Shown here one piece after another: positions 1 to 7,447 of a stretch of 64,000 bases of DNA. The notes below the pieces were generated by a model that worked only from the letters and a program-made list of their open reading frames with translations, ran no database searches and was not told the origin of the DNA. Each line of letters starts with the position of its first letter. The first letter of the stretch is position 1. The DNA lies in contig NZ_BCQM01000003.1 in assembly GCF_001552075.1 (NCBI RefSeq), positions 248,001 to 312,000 on the forward strand, given 5' to 3'. The position numbers were made by a program, and so were the translations under genes. Origin of the DNA: Arthrobacter luteolus NBRC 107841. Lineage in GTDB: Bacteria; Actinomycetota; Actinomycetes; Actinomycetales; Micrococcaceae.

Positions 1-462
1 GAACGCGCCGGATTCGGTATCCACGAGGATGCCTACTACCAGGACATCTTTGACAACCTCGGCGCAGCCTCACCCGTCTACGCGGCGTTCAAGGAGAACG
101 AGGTGGTCGCGTTCCTGTGGCTCTCCGCGAGCGCTTACACCGCCTTCGAGCTGTACGGCGGCATGAGCGAGGAAGGCGAACGGCTACGGGCCAACTACGC
201 CCTGAAATGGCTTGCCATCCGGGAGATGAAAGAGCGCGGACTCACCCGCTACGACTTCAACGGACTGCTGAACGACGGTGTGTCCAAGTTCAAGATGGGC
301 TGGGCGCAGCACGAGGACCTGCTGGCGGGAACATGGGACAAACCCCTTTCCCCGCTGTACCCGGTCTTCACCACGGCGCTGCCGCTCGCCAAGAGCACGC
401 TGCGCAAGGCCCGCAGCGTCCTGTCCGGGATCCGCGGACGCCTTCGGGGAGCAAACTCCTAG
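1..462 (+). CDS. FemA/FemB-type peptidoglycan bridge aminoacyltransferase, C-terminal part
   Basis: The frame is open from base 1, so the gene begins left of the window and 153 residues are visible. The segment reads as the second GNAT-like half of a FemABX protein: a GFGIHEDAYYQ stretch, then LRANYALKWLAIREMKERG and YDFNGLLNDGVSKFKMGW, which match the family's C-terminal fold. These cytoplasmic enzymes add amino acids from aminoacyl-tRNA to the lipid II stem peptide to build the cross-bridge. The tail after about visible residue 120 is basic. The gene is convergent with manA, and both stop codons lie in the single CTAG at 459-462. Family call is firm; the amino acid transferred cannot be told from this part. 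Confidence 0.8.
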   Translation, partial: ERAGFGIHEDAYYQDIFDNLGAASPVYAAFKENEVVAFLWLSASAYTAFELYGGMSEEGERLRANYALKWLAIREMKERGLTRYDFNGLLNDGVSKFKMGWAQHEDLLAGTWDKPLSPLYPVFTTALPLAKSTLRKARSVLSGIRGRLRGANS

Positions 463-1790
463 ATCTCCAGCTGCGGTTCGTCCGTCCCAGCGGCCGCCGG
501 AACGGTGCCGGCGGTCACCGCGAAGGCCAGCGCACCGTCGTCGTGCTGTGCTGAATGGGCGGCGAGCTTAGCGATCACCGGTGCCTCGTTGGCCGGAATG
601 AAAGCACAGTCGCCGGGATGCAGGACCAGATCCTGCTTCGGCGAATCCAGAACCAGCGATCCGCGCAGCGCGATGACCAGAGTAGGGCCGTTCTGCAGCA
701 CCGGGACGTCGGCCGCTGACATGCTGGGCCCGGCGTCCCCTGCAGACTGGGCCAGTTCCAGCCGCTGCAGGGAGAACTCGCTGAACGGGGGCTGGTAGAT
801 TTCCTGTCCCAGCCCGGTGAACCCGGCTTCGAGGCGTGGAACCCCCAGCGGGCGGAAGTCCACGGTTTTAAGCAGCTCGGGTATGTCCACGTGCTTCGGT
901 GTCAGGCCGCCGCGGAGCACGTTGTCCGAGGAAGCCATCACCTCCACCCCCAGGCCGCTGAGGTAGGCGTGGATGTTGCCGGCCGGCAGGTAAATGGCCT
1001 CTCCGGGCTGCAGCGACACACGGTTGAGCAGCAGCGAGATGAGCACGCCCGGGTCTGCGGGGTAGTAGCCGTCCAGGTCAGCGATGGCAGCGAGGGCCGG
1101 GTCCAGGGCAGCACGCTGCCCGTCGCCGAGGCTGCGGACCGTTTCCGCGGCGGCCGTTACGGCGCCGCGGACGTCCTCGCCGCCCATGATCAGGCGCCGG
1201 AACACCTTTTCGAGTTTTTCGGCCGCAGGCCGGCCGGACTCCAGATCCGACACAGTCTCCGCCAGCAGGGCAGGGGAGGGCCGGCCGGATGCCTCGACCA
1301 GCCGCGCCAGGTCACGGAACAGCCGGGCGGCGTCGCCGGGCGCGCGGAAGCCGCACAACGCCTCGAACGGGGTCAGCGCGAAAATCATCTCCGGCTTGTG
1401 GTTCGCATCCTTGTAGTTCCGGTCGGAGGCCGAACGGTCGACGCCGGCGGCGTCTTCAGCGGCGAAGCCCGCCTCCGCCTGGTCCCGGGTGGGGTGTACC
1501 TGCAGGGACAAGGGGGACCCCGCAGCCAGCAGTTTGGCCAGGAAGGGCAGAGCAGGTCCGTGCTCGGCGACGGTCCCGCGGCCGAGCGCAGCCTCCGGGT
1601 CCGCGGCGATGAGCTCGTCCAGCGTCTCGGCGGGACCCTGGGGATCAACGATCCGCGACGGGGCGCCGGGGTGGGCTCCGTACCAGAGCTCGGCCTCGGG
1701 TTCCCCGCTGGGGTCCCGGCCGAAGAGCTCGGCCATGGCGGTCATCGATCCCCACGCGTAGGGGCGGAGATTTCCGGCGAGCAGATACAT
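459..1790 (-). CDS. manA: mannose-6-phosphate isomerase, class I
   Basis: Interconverts fructose-6-phosphate and mannose-6-phosphate, feeding GDP-mannose and mannosylated cell-envelope products; a zinc enzyme of the cytoplasm. At 443 aa it has the usual class I length. Zinc ligands are visible as Q97 and H99 in LQVHP, E134 in NHKPEM and H274 in AGNIHAYL, followed by the family signature around GLGVEVMASSDNVLRGGLT with R293. ATG start at 1790 is preceded by an AGAGGA ribosome site. It lies 63 nt downstream of the LCP gene on the same strand and may be the last gene of a purK-purE-LCP-manA unit. The pmt gene at 21.5 kb is a plausible consumer of the mannose made. Confidence 0.95.
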   Translation of the reverse strand: MYLLAGNLRPYAWGSMTAMAELFGRDPSGEPEAELWYGAHPGAPSRIVDPQGPAETLDELIAADPEAALGRGTVAEHGPALPFLAKLLAAGSPLSLQVHPTRDQAEAGFAAEDAAGVDRSASDRNYKDANHKPEMIFALTPFEALCGFRAPGDAARLFRDLARLVEASGRPSPALLAETVSDLESGRPAAEKLEKVFRRLIMGGEDVRGAVTAAAETVRSLGDGQRAALDPALAAIADLDGYYPADPGVLISLLLNRVSLQPGEAIYLPAGNIHAYLSGLGVEVMASSDNVLRGGLTPKHVDIPELLKTVDFRPLGVPRLEAGFTGLGQEIYQPPFSEFSLQRLELAQSAGDAGPSMSAADVPVLQNGPTLVIALRGSLVLDSPKQDLVLHPGDCAFIPANEAPVIAKLAAHSAQHDDGALAFAVTAGTVPAAAGTDEPQLEI

Positions 1791-1853
1791 GGTCCTCTTT
1801 CAAATGCACCGCACCTGCGGATGCGGCCGCACGTGCGGTGCGGGGAACGTCGG

Positions 1854-3464
1854 TTAAGCGGCGCTGCAGACGCCGTTGTTGTCCAGGAGCATGCCGAGTG
1901 TGGCAGTGTCGCCGATCGTAGCAAGTTCCTGGAGGTATTCCGCGGTGATCTCCGGGCCGGCCGGTGCCGGGGTCTCGGTGGCAGGCGCAGCTGGAGCGGG
2001 CGTATCCGTGGATGCGCCGCCGTCCTCCGCCGGTGCCGCGGGGGCCGGCGTGTCGCCGGTTTCAGTAGGTGCTTCCACCGGCGGCTCGGCGGTGGCGGAC
2101 GAAGCGGCGAGCATGTCCTGTACACGGGTGTGGATGAGATCGAAGTCCGGGTAGGTGACAAAGTTATCCGCCGCGGTGCCGAAATCGGGCGGGCCGATGG
2201 TCATCCGCTGCACCTCGTGGTTCTTGGACTTCAATGCGAGGTCGATGAAGCTGCCCAGCTGGTCCTGCGGGATGTCCGTGTGCACCACCTGTTCACCGGC
2301 GGAGGCGATCGCCTGGAACCGGGTGAGCAGGGTCGCGGGATCCAGCTGCGCCACCATGGCCTGCTGGACACACTGCTGGCGGGCGATCCGGTGGTAGTCG
2401 GTCACGAATTCCCGTGAGCGCGCATACCAAAGGGCGGTGTAGCCGTCCATCGTCTGCACCCCCGGGGCGATCCACCCGTCCGGAGGGTAATGCTGGTTGG
2501 TGCCGGGGATTTCCCCTGCCGTGATGGGAACCCAGCCGCCGGCATTGATTTTCACCCCGCCCATGGCGTCGATCAGGCTGGAGAAGCCTTCCATGTCCAC
2601 GATCACGTAGGACTGCACTTCAAGGCCCAGGATTCCCCCGGCGGCATCCATCATGGCTTCGGCGCCCGGGTCCTCCGAGTCCGGGTACAGGTCGGCGTGG
2701 TTGTCGGTGACCACCTGGTAGAGGCTGTTGAGGATGCACTCGTCACCGCAGTTGTAGCCTTCCGGATAGACCTGCCAGAGCGGCGAATCCTCGGTAAAGA
2801 GGGCGTTCTGGAAGTTGCGGGGGAGGCCGAAGGTGACAATCTGGCCGGTCTTCGCGTCCACGCTGAAAACGGACATGCTGTCCGGACGGAGACCCGTGCG
2901 GTCCGCTCCGGCGTCGCCGCCCATCAGCAGGAAGTTGTAGCGGCCGTCCACCGGTTCAAAGGCCGGTCCGGAGGCGAAAATGCTGTCGAAGGTCTGGCGG
3001 CTGACGTTGAGGAGCCAGGCGCCGTAGGCCAGCCCGCCGCTGGTGAGGGCCATCAGGACCACCAGGGCGCCGGCAACGGCCGGCCGCACGTTCCGCTGCA
3101 GCAGCGGGGGCCGGATGATGCGGAAGGTGTTCAGGAAGAGCAGGGCCCAGCCAACGGCGAGTAAGGCCAGGGCGGCCATCAGCAGGAACGACGTCCAGCC
3201 GTTGGTGAAGAAATTCACCAGAAGGATCCGGTTGGTCAGCGCGATGACCAGCACCGCGATGACCGCGGCCCAGACAGTGAACGTGACCTGGAGGGCACGG
3301 CGTCCCAGCCGGCGGTCGCCGGCGACGACCTGCGCAGAGCCGGGCAGGAGCAGGGTCAGCAGCAGCAGCACGAAAGCGCGCTTGGTGCGCACCTGCGGGG
3401 ACGCGGACTGCGGATAGCGGACCGGATCCGTGAATACTGCGCCTCTCGCCTCTGTCCTGCCCAT
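1854..3464 (-). CDS. LytR-CpsA-Psr (LCP) family cell-wall polymer ligase
   Basis: LCP proteins attach undecaprenyl-linked glycopolymers to peptidoglycan on the outer face of the membrane. The 536-aa protein has several hydrophobic segments between about residues 28 and 150, then an extracytoplasmic LCP domain from about 175. Its conserved acidic and basic residues appear in FLLMGGDAGADRTGLRPDSM (D184, R189, R193, D195) and in the ITFGLPRNF-like strand. Residues of about 435-515 form an Ala/Pro/Thr/Glu-rich linker. The start is 9 nt after the purE stop, so translation is probably coupled or co-transcribed. The substrate could be the surface polysaccharide made at 50-64 kb, but this is inference. 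Confidence 0.9.
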   Translation of the reverse strand: MGRTEARGAVFTDPVRYPQSASPQVRTKRAFVLLLLTLLLPGSAQVVAGDRRLGRRALQVTFTVWAAVIAVLVIALTNRILLVNFFTNGWTSFLLMAALALLAVGWALLFLNTFRIIRPPLLQRNVRPAVAGALVVLMALTSGGLAYGAWLLNVSRQTFDSIFASGPAFEPVDGRYNFLLMGGDAGADRTGLRPDSMSVFSVDAKTGQIVTFGLPRNFQNALFTEDSPLWQVYPEGYNCGDECILNSLYQVVTDNHADLYPDSEDPGAEAMMDAAGGILGLEVQSYVIVDMEGFSSLIDAMGGVKINAGGWVPITAGEIPGTNQHYPPDGWIAPGVQTMDGYTALWYARSREFVTDYHRIARQQCVQQAMVAQLDPATLLTRFQAIASAGEQVVHTDIPQDQLGSFIDLALKSKNHEVQRMTIGPPDFGTAADNFVTYPDFDLIHTRVQDMLAASSATAEPPVEAPTETGDTPAPAAPAEDGGASTDTPAPAAPATETPAPAGPEITAEYLQELATIGDTATLGMLLDNNGVCSAA

Positions 3465-3473
3465 CCGCAGTCC

Positions 3474-4001
3474 CTAGGCGCTTTCCGTGACCGAAGTACG
3501 CAGGCGCGCACCCTTGGCCATGGCACTCTGGCGGAGTTCGCCGGCAAAATCGATGAGCTGCTGCTGGAGTTTCGCAGCCAGCGGGTCCGTGCCCGAGGCC
3601 AGCATCCGCACCGCCAGCAGGCCGGCGTTGCGTGCGCCGCCGATGGACACGGTTGCCACCGGGACGCCCGCCGGCATCTGGACGATCGAAAGCAGGGAGT
3701 CCATGCCGTCAAGGTACTTCAGCGGAACGGGAACGCCGATCACCGGGAGCGGGGTCACCGCGGCCAGCATGCCAGGAAGGTGGGCTGCTCCGCCGGCGCC
3801 AGCGATGATGACCCGCAGGCCGCGGGTGTGCGCTTCCTGGCCGTACGCAATCATCTCTGCCGGCATCCGGTGGGCGGAAACCACGTCCGCCTCGAAGGGA
3901 ATGCCAAACTCGGCCAGGGCGGCCGCTGCGGCGTCCATCACGGGCCAGTCCGAATCGGACCCCATGACCAGGCCGACCAGCGGCGTCTTGGCGGTGCTCA
4001 T
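3474..4001 (-). CDS. purE: 5-(carboxyamino)imidazole ribonucleotide mutase
   Basis: Class I PurE rearranges N5-CAIR to CAIR in de novo purine synthesis. The 175-aa sequence carries the family hallmarks [10 protein letters not shown] (about residues 13-22), SAHRMP with the catalytic H44, and [14 protein letters not shown] with H74. Its ATG overlaps the purK stop by 4 nt (ATGA), so the two steps of the pathway are translationally coupled, as is usual. The pairing with PurK supports the N5-CAIR route rather than the class II AIR carboxylase route. Confidence 0.97.
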   Translation of the reverse strand: MSTAKTPLVGLVMGSDSDWPVMDAAAAALAEFGIPFEADVVSAHRMPAEMIAYGQEAHTRGLRVIIAGAGGAAHLPGMLAAVTPLPVIGVPVPLKYLDGMDSLLSIVQMPAGVPVATVSIGGARNAGLLAVRMLASGTDPLAAKLQQQLIDFAGELRQSAMAKGARLRTSVTESA

Positions 4002-5182
4002 GACAACTCCTCGTTTTCTACCCGGTTCAATTCCCGGCCGTCGCGGATGATTCCGGCAGCCCGTTCCGCGCTGCGCCGGACCGCGGGCAGGTCTGCGGCA
4101 GCCGCTCCCACCACGTTAACGTGACCGATCTTCCGGCCGGGACGCACCGACTTGCCGTAATTATGTACCTTCGCGGACGGAACAGCGGCCATTGCCAGCC
4201 TTGTGCCGCCGAAGAGGTCGGGGTTGTCCCCGCCCAGGAAGTTCTTCATCACGGTGACGCCGCCCAGCAGCCCGGCGTCACCGAGCGGAAGATCAAGGAC
4301 CGCCCGCAGGTGCTGCTCGAACTGGCCGGTCACGGAGCCGTCCATGGTCCAGTGACCGGAATTGTGCGGGCGCATGGCCAGTTCGTTGATGAGGAAGCCC
4401 GGTCCGCGGCCGGGAGTCTCAAAGAGCTCCGCGGCCATTACTCCGGTGACGCCAAGCTCCTCCGCCAGGCGCAGCGCGGCGGCCGAGGCAGCCGACGCCG
4501 TGGCCGGGTCCAGGTCCTGGGCGGGGGCGATAACCTCGTCGCACACCCCGTCCACCTGGATCGAATGGACCACCGGCCAGGCAGCACTTTCACCGCCCGG
4601 TGTCCGGGCGATCAGGGCAGAAAGCTCACGGGTGAAGGGAACCTTTTCCTCGGCAAGCAGGGGCGAGCCGGTGAACCAGCCGGCAGCATCGGCCGCACCT
4701 GCGGCATCCTCGATGATGCGCACACCCTTGCCGTCATAGCCTCCGCGCGGAGTCTTCAGCACTACCGGCCAGCCGGCCGCCTTGCCGAAGTCGACCAGAT
4801 CCGCGACCGTGGAAACAGCGGCCCAGCGCGGGTTGGGCAGACCCAAACGGTCGACGGCGGCACGCATCACCAGTTTGTCCTGGGCGTGCAGCAGGGCATC
4901 GGGACCCGGCTGGACGTTGATGCCTTCGGCCAGCAGGGCCCGCAGGTGATCCCCGGGAACATGCTCGTGGTCAAAGGTCAGGACGTCCACACCCTGGGCG
5001 AAAGCCAGGAGGGCCGCGTAATCGGTGTAGTCGCCTACGACGGCGTTGGACACGGCAGCTACGGCGGATACGTCCGGACCCTCAGCCAGGACACGCAGCT
5101 CAAATCCAAGCTCTGTGGCCGCGGGGGCCATCATCCGGGCCAGCTGGCCGCCTCCGACAACGCCAATAATTGGAAATCTCAC
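3998..5182 (-). CDS. purK: 5-(carboxyamino)imidazole ribonucleotide synthase
   Basis: ATP-grasp enzyme that carboxylates AIR with ATP and bicarbonate, giving the substrate of PurE. The 394-aa protein begins with the typical [13 protein letters not shown] strand-loop and contains the ATP-grasp core ([26 protein letters not shown]) and the C-terminal [13 protein letters not shown] metal/ATP site. GTG at 5182 is chosen because a TAACCT -10 box lies exactly 6 nt upstream, predicting a leaderless mRNA, and because the conserved glycine loop follows at once. It is the first gene of the purK-purE-LCP(-manA) unit. Confidence 0.96.
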   Translation of the reverse strand: MRFPIIGVVGGGQLARMMAPAATELGFELRVLAEGPDVSAVAAVSNAVVGDYTDYAALLAFAQGVDVLTFDHEHVPGDHLRALLAEGINVQPGPDALLHAQDKLVMRAAVDRLGLPNPRWAAVSTVADLVDFGKAAGWPVVLKTPRGGYDGKGVRIIEDAAGAADAAGWFTGSPLLAEEKVPFTRELSALIARTPGGESAAWPVVHSIQVDGVCDEVIAPAQDLDPATASAASAAALRLAEELGVTGVMAAELFETPGRGPGFLINELAMRPHNSGHWTMDGSVTGQFEQHLRAVLDLPLGDAGLLGGVTVMKNFLGGDNPDLFGGTRLAMAAVPSAKVHNYGKSVRPGRKIGHVNVVGAAAADLPAVRRSAERAAGIIRDGRELNRVENEELS

Positions 5183-5188
5183 CTCTAC

Positions 5189-5194
5189 AGGTTA
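5189..5194 (-). promoter_or_regulatory. leaderless promoter -10 box for purK
   Basis: TAACCT on the minus strand followed by 6 nt and the GTG of purK. The actinobacterial TAnnnT -10 at this distance puts the transcription start on or next to the start codon. No good -35 box is visible. Confidence 0.6.
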
Positions 5195-5271
5195 CCGAAA
5201 CCGGCGGGTTTTCCCGCTCCGCGTCCTGGTGCCCCAGCCCGGGCACCCGGCAAACTCCCACGAAGGGCAGG

Positions 5272-5277
5272 TAAAGT
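5272..5277 (+). promoter_or_regulatory. putative -10 box for the GtrA gene
   Basis: TAAAGT in the purK/gtrA divergent gap. It would start a transcript near 5284 with a leader of about 77 nt carrying the GGAGGG ribosome site. A -35 match is not obvious. Confidence 0.4.
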
Positions 5278-5360
5278 GTGTTCTTTCCGCCCTGTCTGCT
5301 CTCGGCGGTAGCTCCGCCCGGCCGGCATATCCGCCCGGGCACGATTGGCCGCGGAGGGTC

Positions 5361-5927
5361 ATGATCACATCATTTATTTCCTGGCTTAGGGGACTGGCGT
5401 CTGCCTTCTGGCGCGAGGTCGCGAAGTTCGGCACGGTCGGTGCTGTCGCATTCGTCGTGGACAACGGCCTGACCTGGATCTTCATGCACTCCATCATGGA
5501 AGGCAGCCCGGCGAAGGCACGGTTTGCCGGCGCTACGATTGCGACACTGTTTTCCTGGGTGGCGAACCGGTGGTGGACGTTCCGCCACCGCAGGCAAAGC
5601 AATGTGGCCCGTGAATTTGTGCAGTTCATCCTGATCAACGGGATCGGCATCCTGATCTCCACCGGCTTCACCTGGATTGCCCGCTACCCGATGGGCATCA
5701 CGGATAACAGCACCCTGTTTATGGCCGGTGTCATCGGCATCGGGGTGGCGACCGTTGTCCGGTTCTTCGCCTACCGGTACTGGGTCTTCAACAGCTCCGC
5801 CGATGACGAGGCGCGCGAACTGGCCATGGAAATGACCTTGGACCCTTCCCGGGAAGTCGACGCTGCCGCCGCCTCAGAGCCCGCAGCAGAAGGCGCCAAG
5901 CAGCTTAAGCCCCAAGCCGAGCAGTAA
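5361..5927 (+). CDS. GtrA family membrane protein
   Basis: GtrA/DPMS-like proteins are small four-helix membrane proteins thought to flip or present polyprenyl-phosphate-linked sugars for cell-surface glycosylation. The 188-aa product has four hydrophobic stretches (about residues 22-45, 54-72, 90-112 and 120-142) and the family motifs KFGTVGAVAFVVDNGLTW, SWVANRWWTFRHR and FAYRYWVF. A charged tail of about 40 residues follows. The ATG at 5361 is chosen for its GGAGGG at 5353-5358, although the spacing is short (2 nt); the frame stays open upstream. Its 3' end overlaps the convergent TIGR03089 gene by 23 nt. The sugar carried is unknown. Confidence 0.85.
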   Translation: MITSFISWLRGLASAFWREVAKFGTVGAVAFVVDNGLTWIFMHSIMEGSPAKARFAGATIATLFSWVANRWWTFRHRRQSNVAREFVQFILINGIGILISTGFTWIARYPMGITDNSTLFMAGVIGIGVATVVRFFAYRYWVFNSSADDEARELAMEMTLDPSREVDAAAASEPAAEGAKQLKPQAEQ

Positions 5928-6612
5928 CCCGCTCTGCAGCCAGCGTGCTGGCCGGCACCTCGACCCCTTCACCCGACAGAACGATTGTCCCGCCGGCGGA
6001 CCAGGTATCCAGAGCCGCTCCGAGGACCGCTGCAGTCCCGGCCCCGGCGGGGGCCAGCAGGACCTGGGGTCCGTCCGCAGCCGGTGCCATGAGCGCGCTG
6101 AACGGAACAGCGGCCCCTTCCGTTCCGGACGCCAGGGCGTCCCCGGTCCCTTCGGGGGCATCCGGCCCGGCATAGGTGTCCGCGAAGGACCGGACTTCTG
6201 CCGTGTAATCCACTGTGCCGGCCGGGAGGCTGCCTGGCCATGCCATGGCCAGGGCGGGAAGTGCCACGGCAACCACCAGCTGGCCTGGTGCCTGAGGCTG
6301 AGGTTCTCCTGCGGTGACCCTAACGCCGGCCCGTGCCTCGGCCGATAGGGAGAGTATGCAGCCCGTTTGCCACGCCGCGAGGGCCCAGACCAGGGTCTTC
6401 CAGTGCACGGGCATGTCCAGCTGCACCACGGTGCCCGGCTCCACGTCCAGTTCCTCGATGGCAAAGTTGGAGGTTTTGGCAACCCAGTTGTCCAGGACCC
6501 GGCCTGAAAGCTCTACCCGTTCTCCGTCCGGTCCGTACCAGATCAGTGCGGGTGAGGTTGCCTGCTCTGTCCGCAGCGTGGACAGTATGGATGGGACCGG
6601 GTTTTCCGTCAT
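5905..6612 (-). CDS. TIGR03089 family protein
   Basis: A 235-aa protein of the actinobacterial TIGR03089 family, whose function is not established. The N-terminal third (ALIWYGPDGERVELSGRVLDNWVAKTSN; LDVEPGTVVQLDMPVHWKTLVWALAAW) resembles the start of acyl-adenylate-forming enzymes. The AMP-binding signature (SGTTGxPKG) and the catalytic C-terminal subdomain are absent, so it looks like a shortened, non-catalytic relative. It is divergent from whiB across 266 nt. The ATG at 6612 has only a weak ribosome site. Confidence 0.75.
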   Translation of the reverse strand: MTENPVPSILSTLRTEQATSPALIWYGPDGERVELSGRVLDNWVAKTSNFAIEELDVEPGTVVQLDMPVHWKTLVWALAAWQTGCILSLSAEARAGVRVTAGEPQPQAPGQLVVAVALPALAMAWPGSLPAGTVDYTAEVRSFADTYAGPDAPEGTGDALASGTEGAAVPFSALMAPAADGPQVLLAPAGAGTAAVLGAALDTWSAGGTIVLSGEGVEVPASTLAAERVTARLGA

Positions 6613-6686
6613 GGGCTTCGCTTTCGCTGGTGGAGGATGTGTTGTTTGGCGGACCGCGACATGCCGTGTGGGGCAAAATTTACGGC

Positions 6687-6698
6687 GTGGCGCGCCAC
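6687..6698. repeat. 12-bp perfect palindrome GTGGCGCGCCAC
   Basis: Lies between the TIGR03089 start and the whiB promoter. It could be a regulator site; no family is recognised. Confidence 0.4.
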
Positions 6699-6736
6699 CG
6701 CGGGACGGTTCAGACTCTATAGGATGCCGAAACAGC

Positions 6737-6765
6737 TTGACGGGGACGTATTACACGCGTGTAAT
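6737..6765 (+). promoter_or_regulatory. whiB promoter with a 16-bp palindrome over the -10 box
   Basis: TTGACG (6737-6742), 17 nt, then TGTAAT (6760-6765) fits a strong sigma-70-type promoter. The perfect palindrome ATTACACGCGTGTAAT occupies 6750-6765, covering the whole -10 element, a classical repressor-operator position. Transcription would start near 6772, giving a leader of about 107 nt before whiB. By symmetry a TGTAAT also faces the TIGR03089 gene, but without a matching -35. Confidence 0.6.
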
Positions 6766-6878
6766 TAGGGAACGGATTGTTCCAGCAAACCATTACCGAC
6801 GCGCATGCACAGCAAGCTGATTGTCGCTTGGGTGAATCCAGATATCCGCTGTTGGAGCATTTACACCGGGAGGACTCC

Positions 6879-7418
6879 ATGGGGCAAGCAGAAATGAAGC
6901 ATGACCGGCCGGACGTCGCCGCGCAGGCCTCCACGAGCTACGGCTCGCGGGGAGTGCCTGTGGACTGGTACGTCGATCCTGCGGATCCCGAAGCCGCGGA
7001 CCGCTACCGGGAGAGCGCCGGAAGCCTGGAGTCTGCAGCGACAGCATTCCTCGCGGCTCATGAGGCACTGGCCGGAGGGTCGCCGGAAGACGATCCATTG
7101 GATCCGCCGGTCTCGCTGTTCCAGACACCTGCGGAAACGGAGGAGCGGAAAGTCTGGATCGGACTGCCGGGCCTGGGTGACGGGTATGCCGACGAGGGCG
7201 AACTCGGCTGGCAGGCGGACGCACTGTGCGCGCAGACAGATCCCGAAGCGTTCTTCCCCGAAAAGGGCGGATCCACCCGCGATGCAAAGAAAGTCTGCGC
7301 CGCGTGCAACGTGCGGTCCCAGTGCCTGGAATATGCACTGGCCAATGACGAACGCTTTGGTATCTGGGGCGGGCTGTCCGAGCGGGAACGCCGGCGTCTT
7401 CGGAAGCAGGCAGTCTAA
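6879..7418 (+). CDS. WhiB family iron-sulfur transcriptional regulator with long N-terminal extension
   Basis: Wbl proteins bind a 4Fe-4S cluster and act with the housekeeping sigma factor. The Wbl domain occupies about residues 108-179, with four cysteines C117, C140, C143 and C149, the GIWGG turn (161-165) and a basic RERRRLRKQ tail. ATG at 6879 has a good GGGAGGA site at 6868-6874. Before the domain lies a roughly 105-residue acidic, Asp/Pro/Ala-rich extension (VDPADPEAADRY...) absent from short WhiB2/WhmD proteins of about 90-100 aa. Neighbours (GT2, DUF5719, zincin-like, DUF3499) match the known whiB2 neighbourhood, so a role in septation or growth is likely but inferred. A palindrome sits on its promoter. 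Confidence 0.9.
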   Translation: MGQAEMKHDRPDVAAQASTSYGSRGVPVDWYVDPADPEAADRYRESAGSLESAATAFLAAHEALAGGSPEDDPLDPPVSLFQTPAETEERKVWIGLPGLGDGYADEGELGWQADALCAQTDPEAFFPEKGGSTRDAKKVCAACNVRSQCLEYALANDERFGIWGGLSERERRRLRKQAV

Positions 7419-7447
7419 TTCCTTCGCACGTCCGCGTATGTGCCGTT

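Noticed and set aside
891-2417. Open frame of about 508 codons across manA and the LCP gene on the plus strand
   Set aside because: It spans two well-supported genes in antisense, has no family resemblance and is rich in Arg, Gly and His as shadow frames are.
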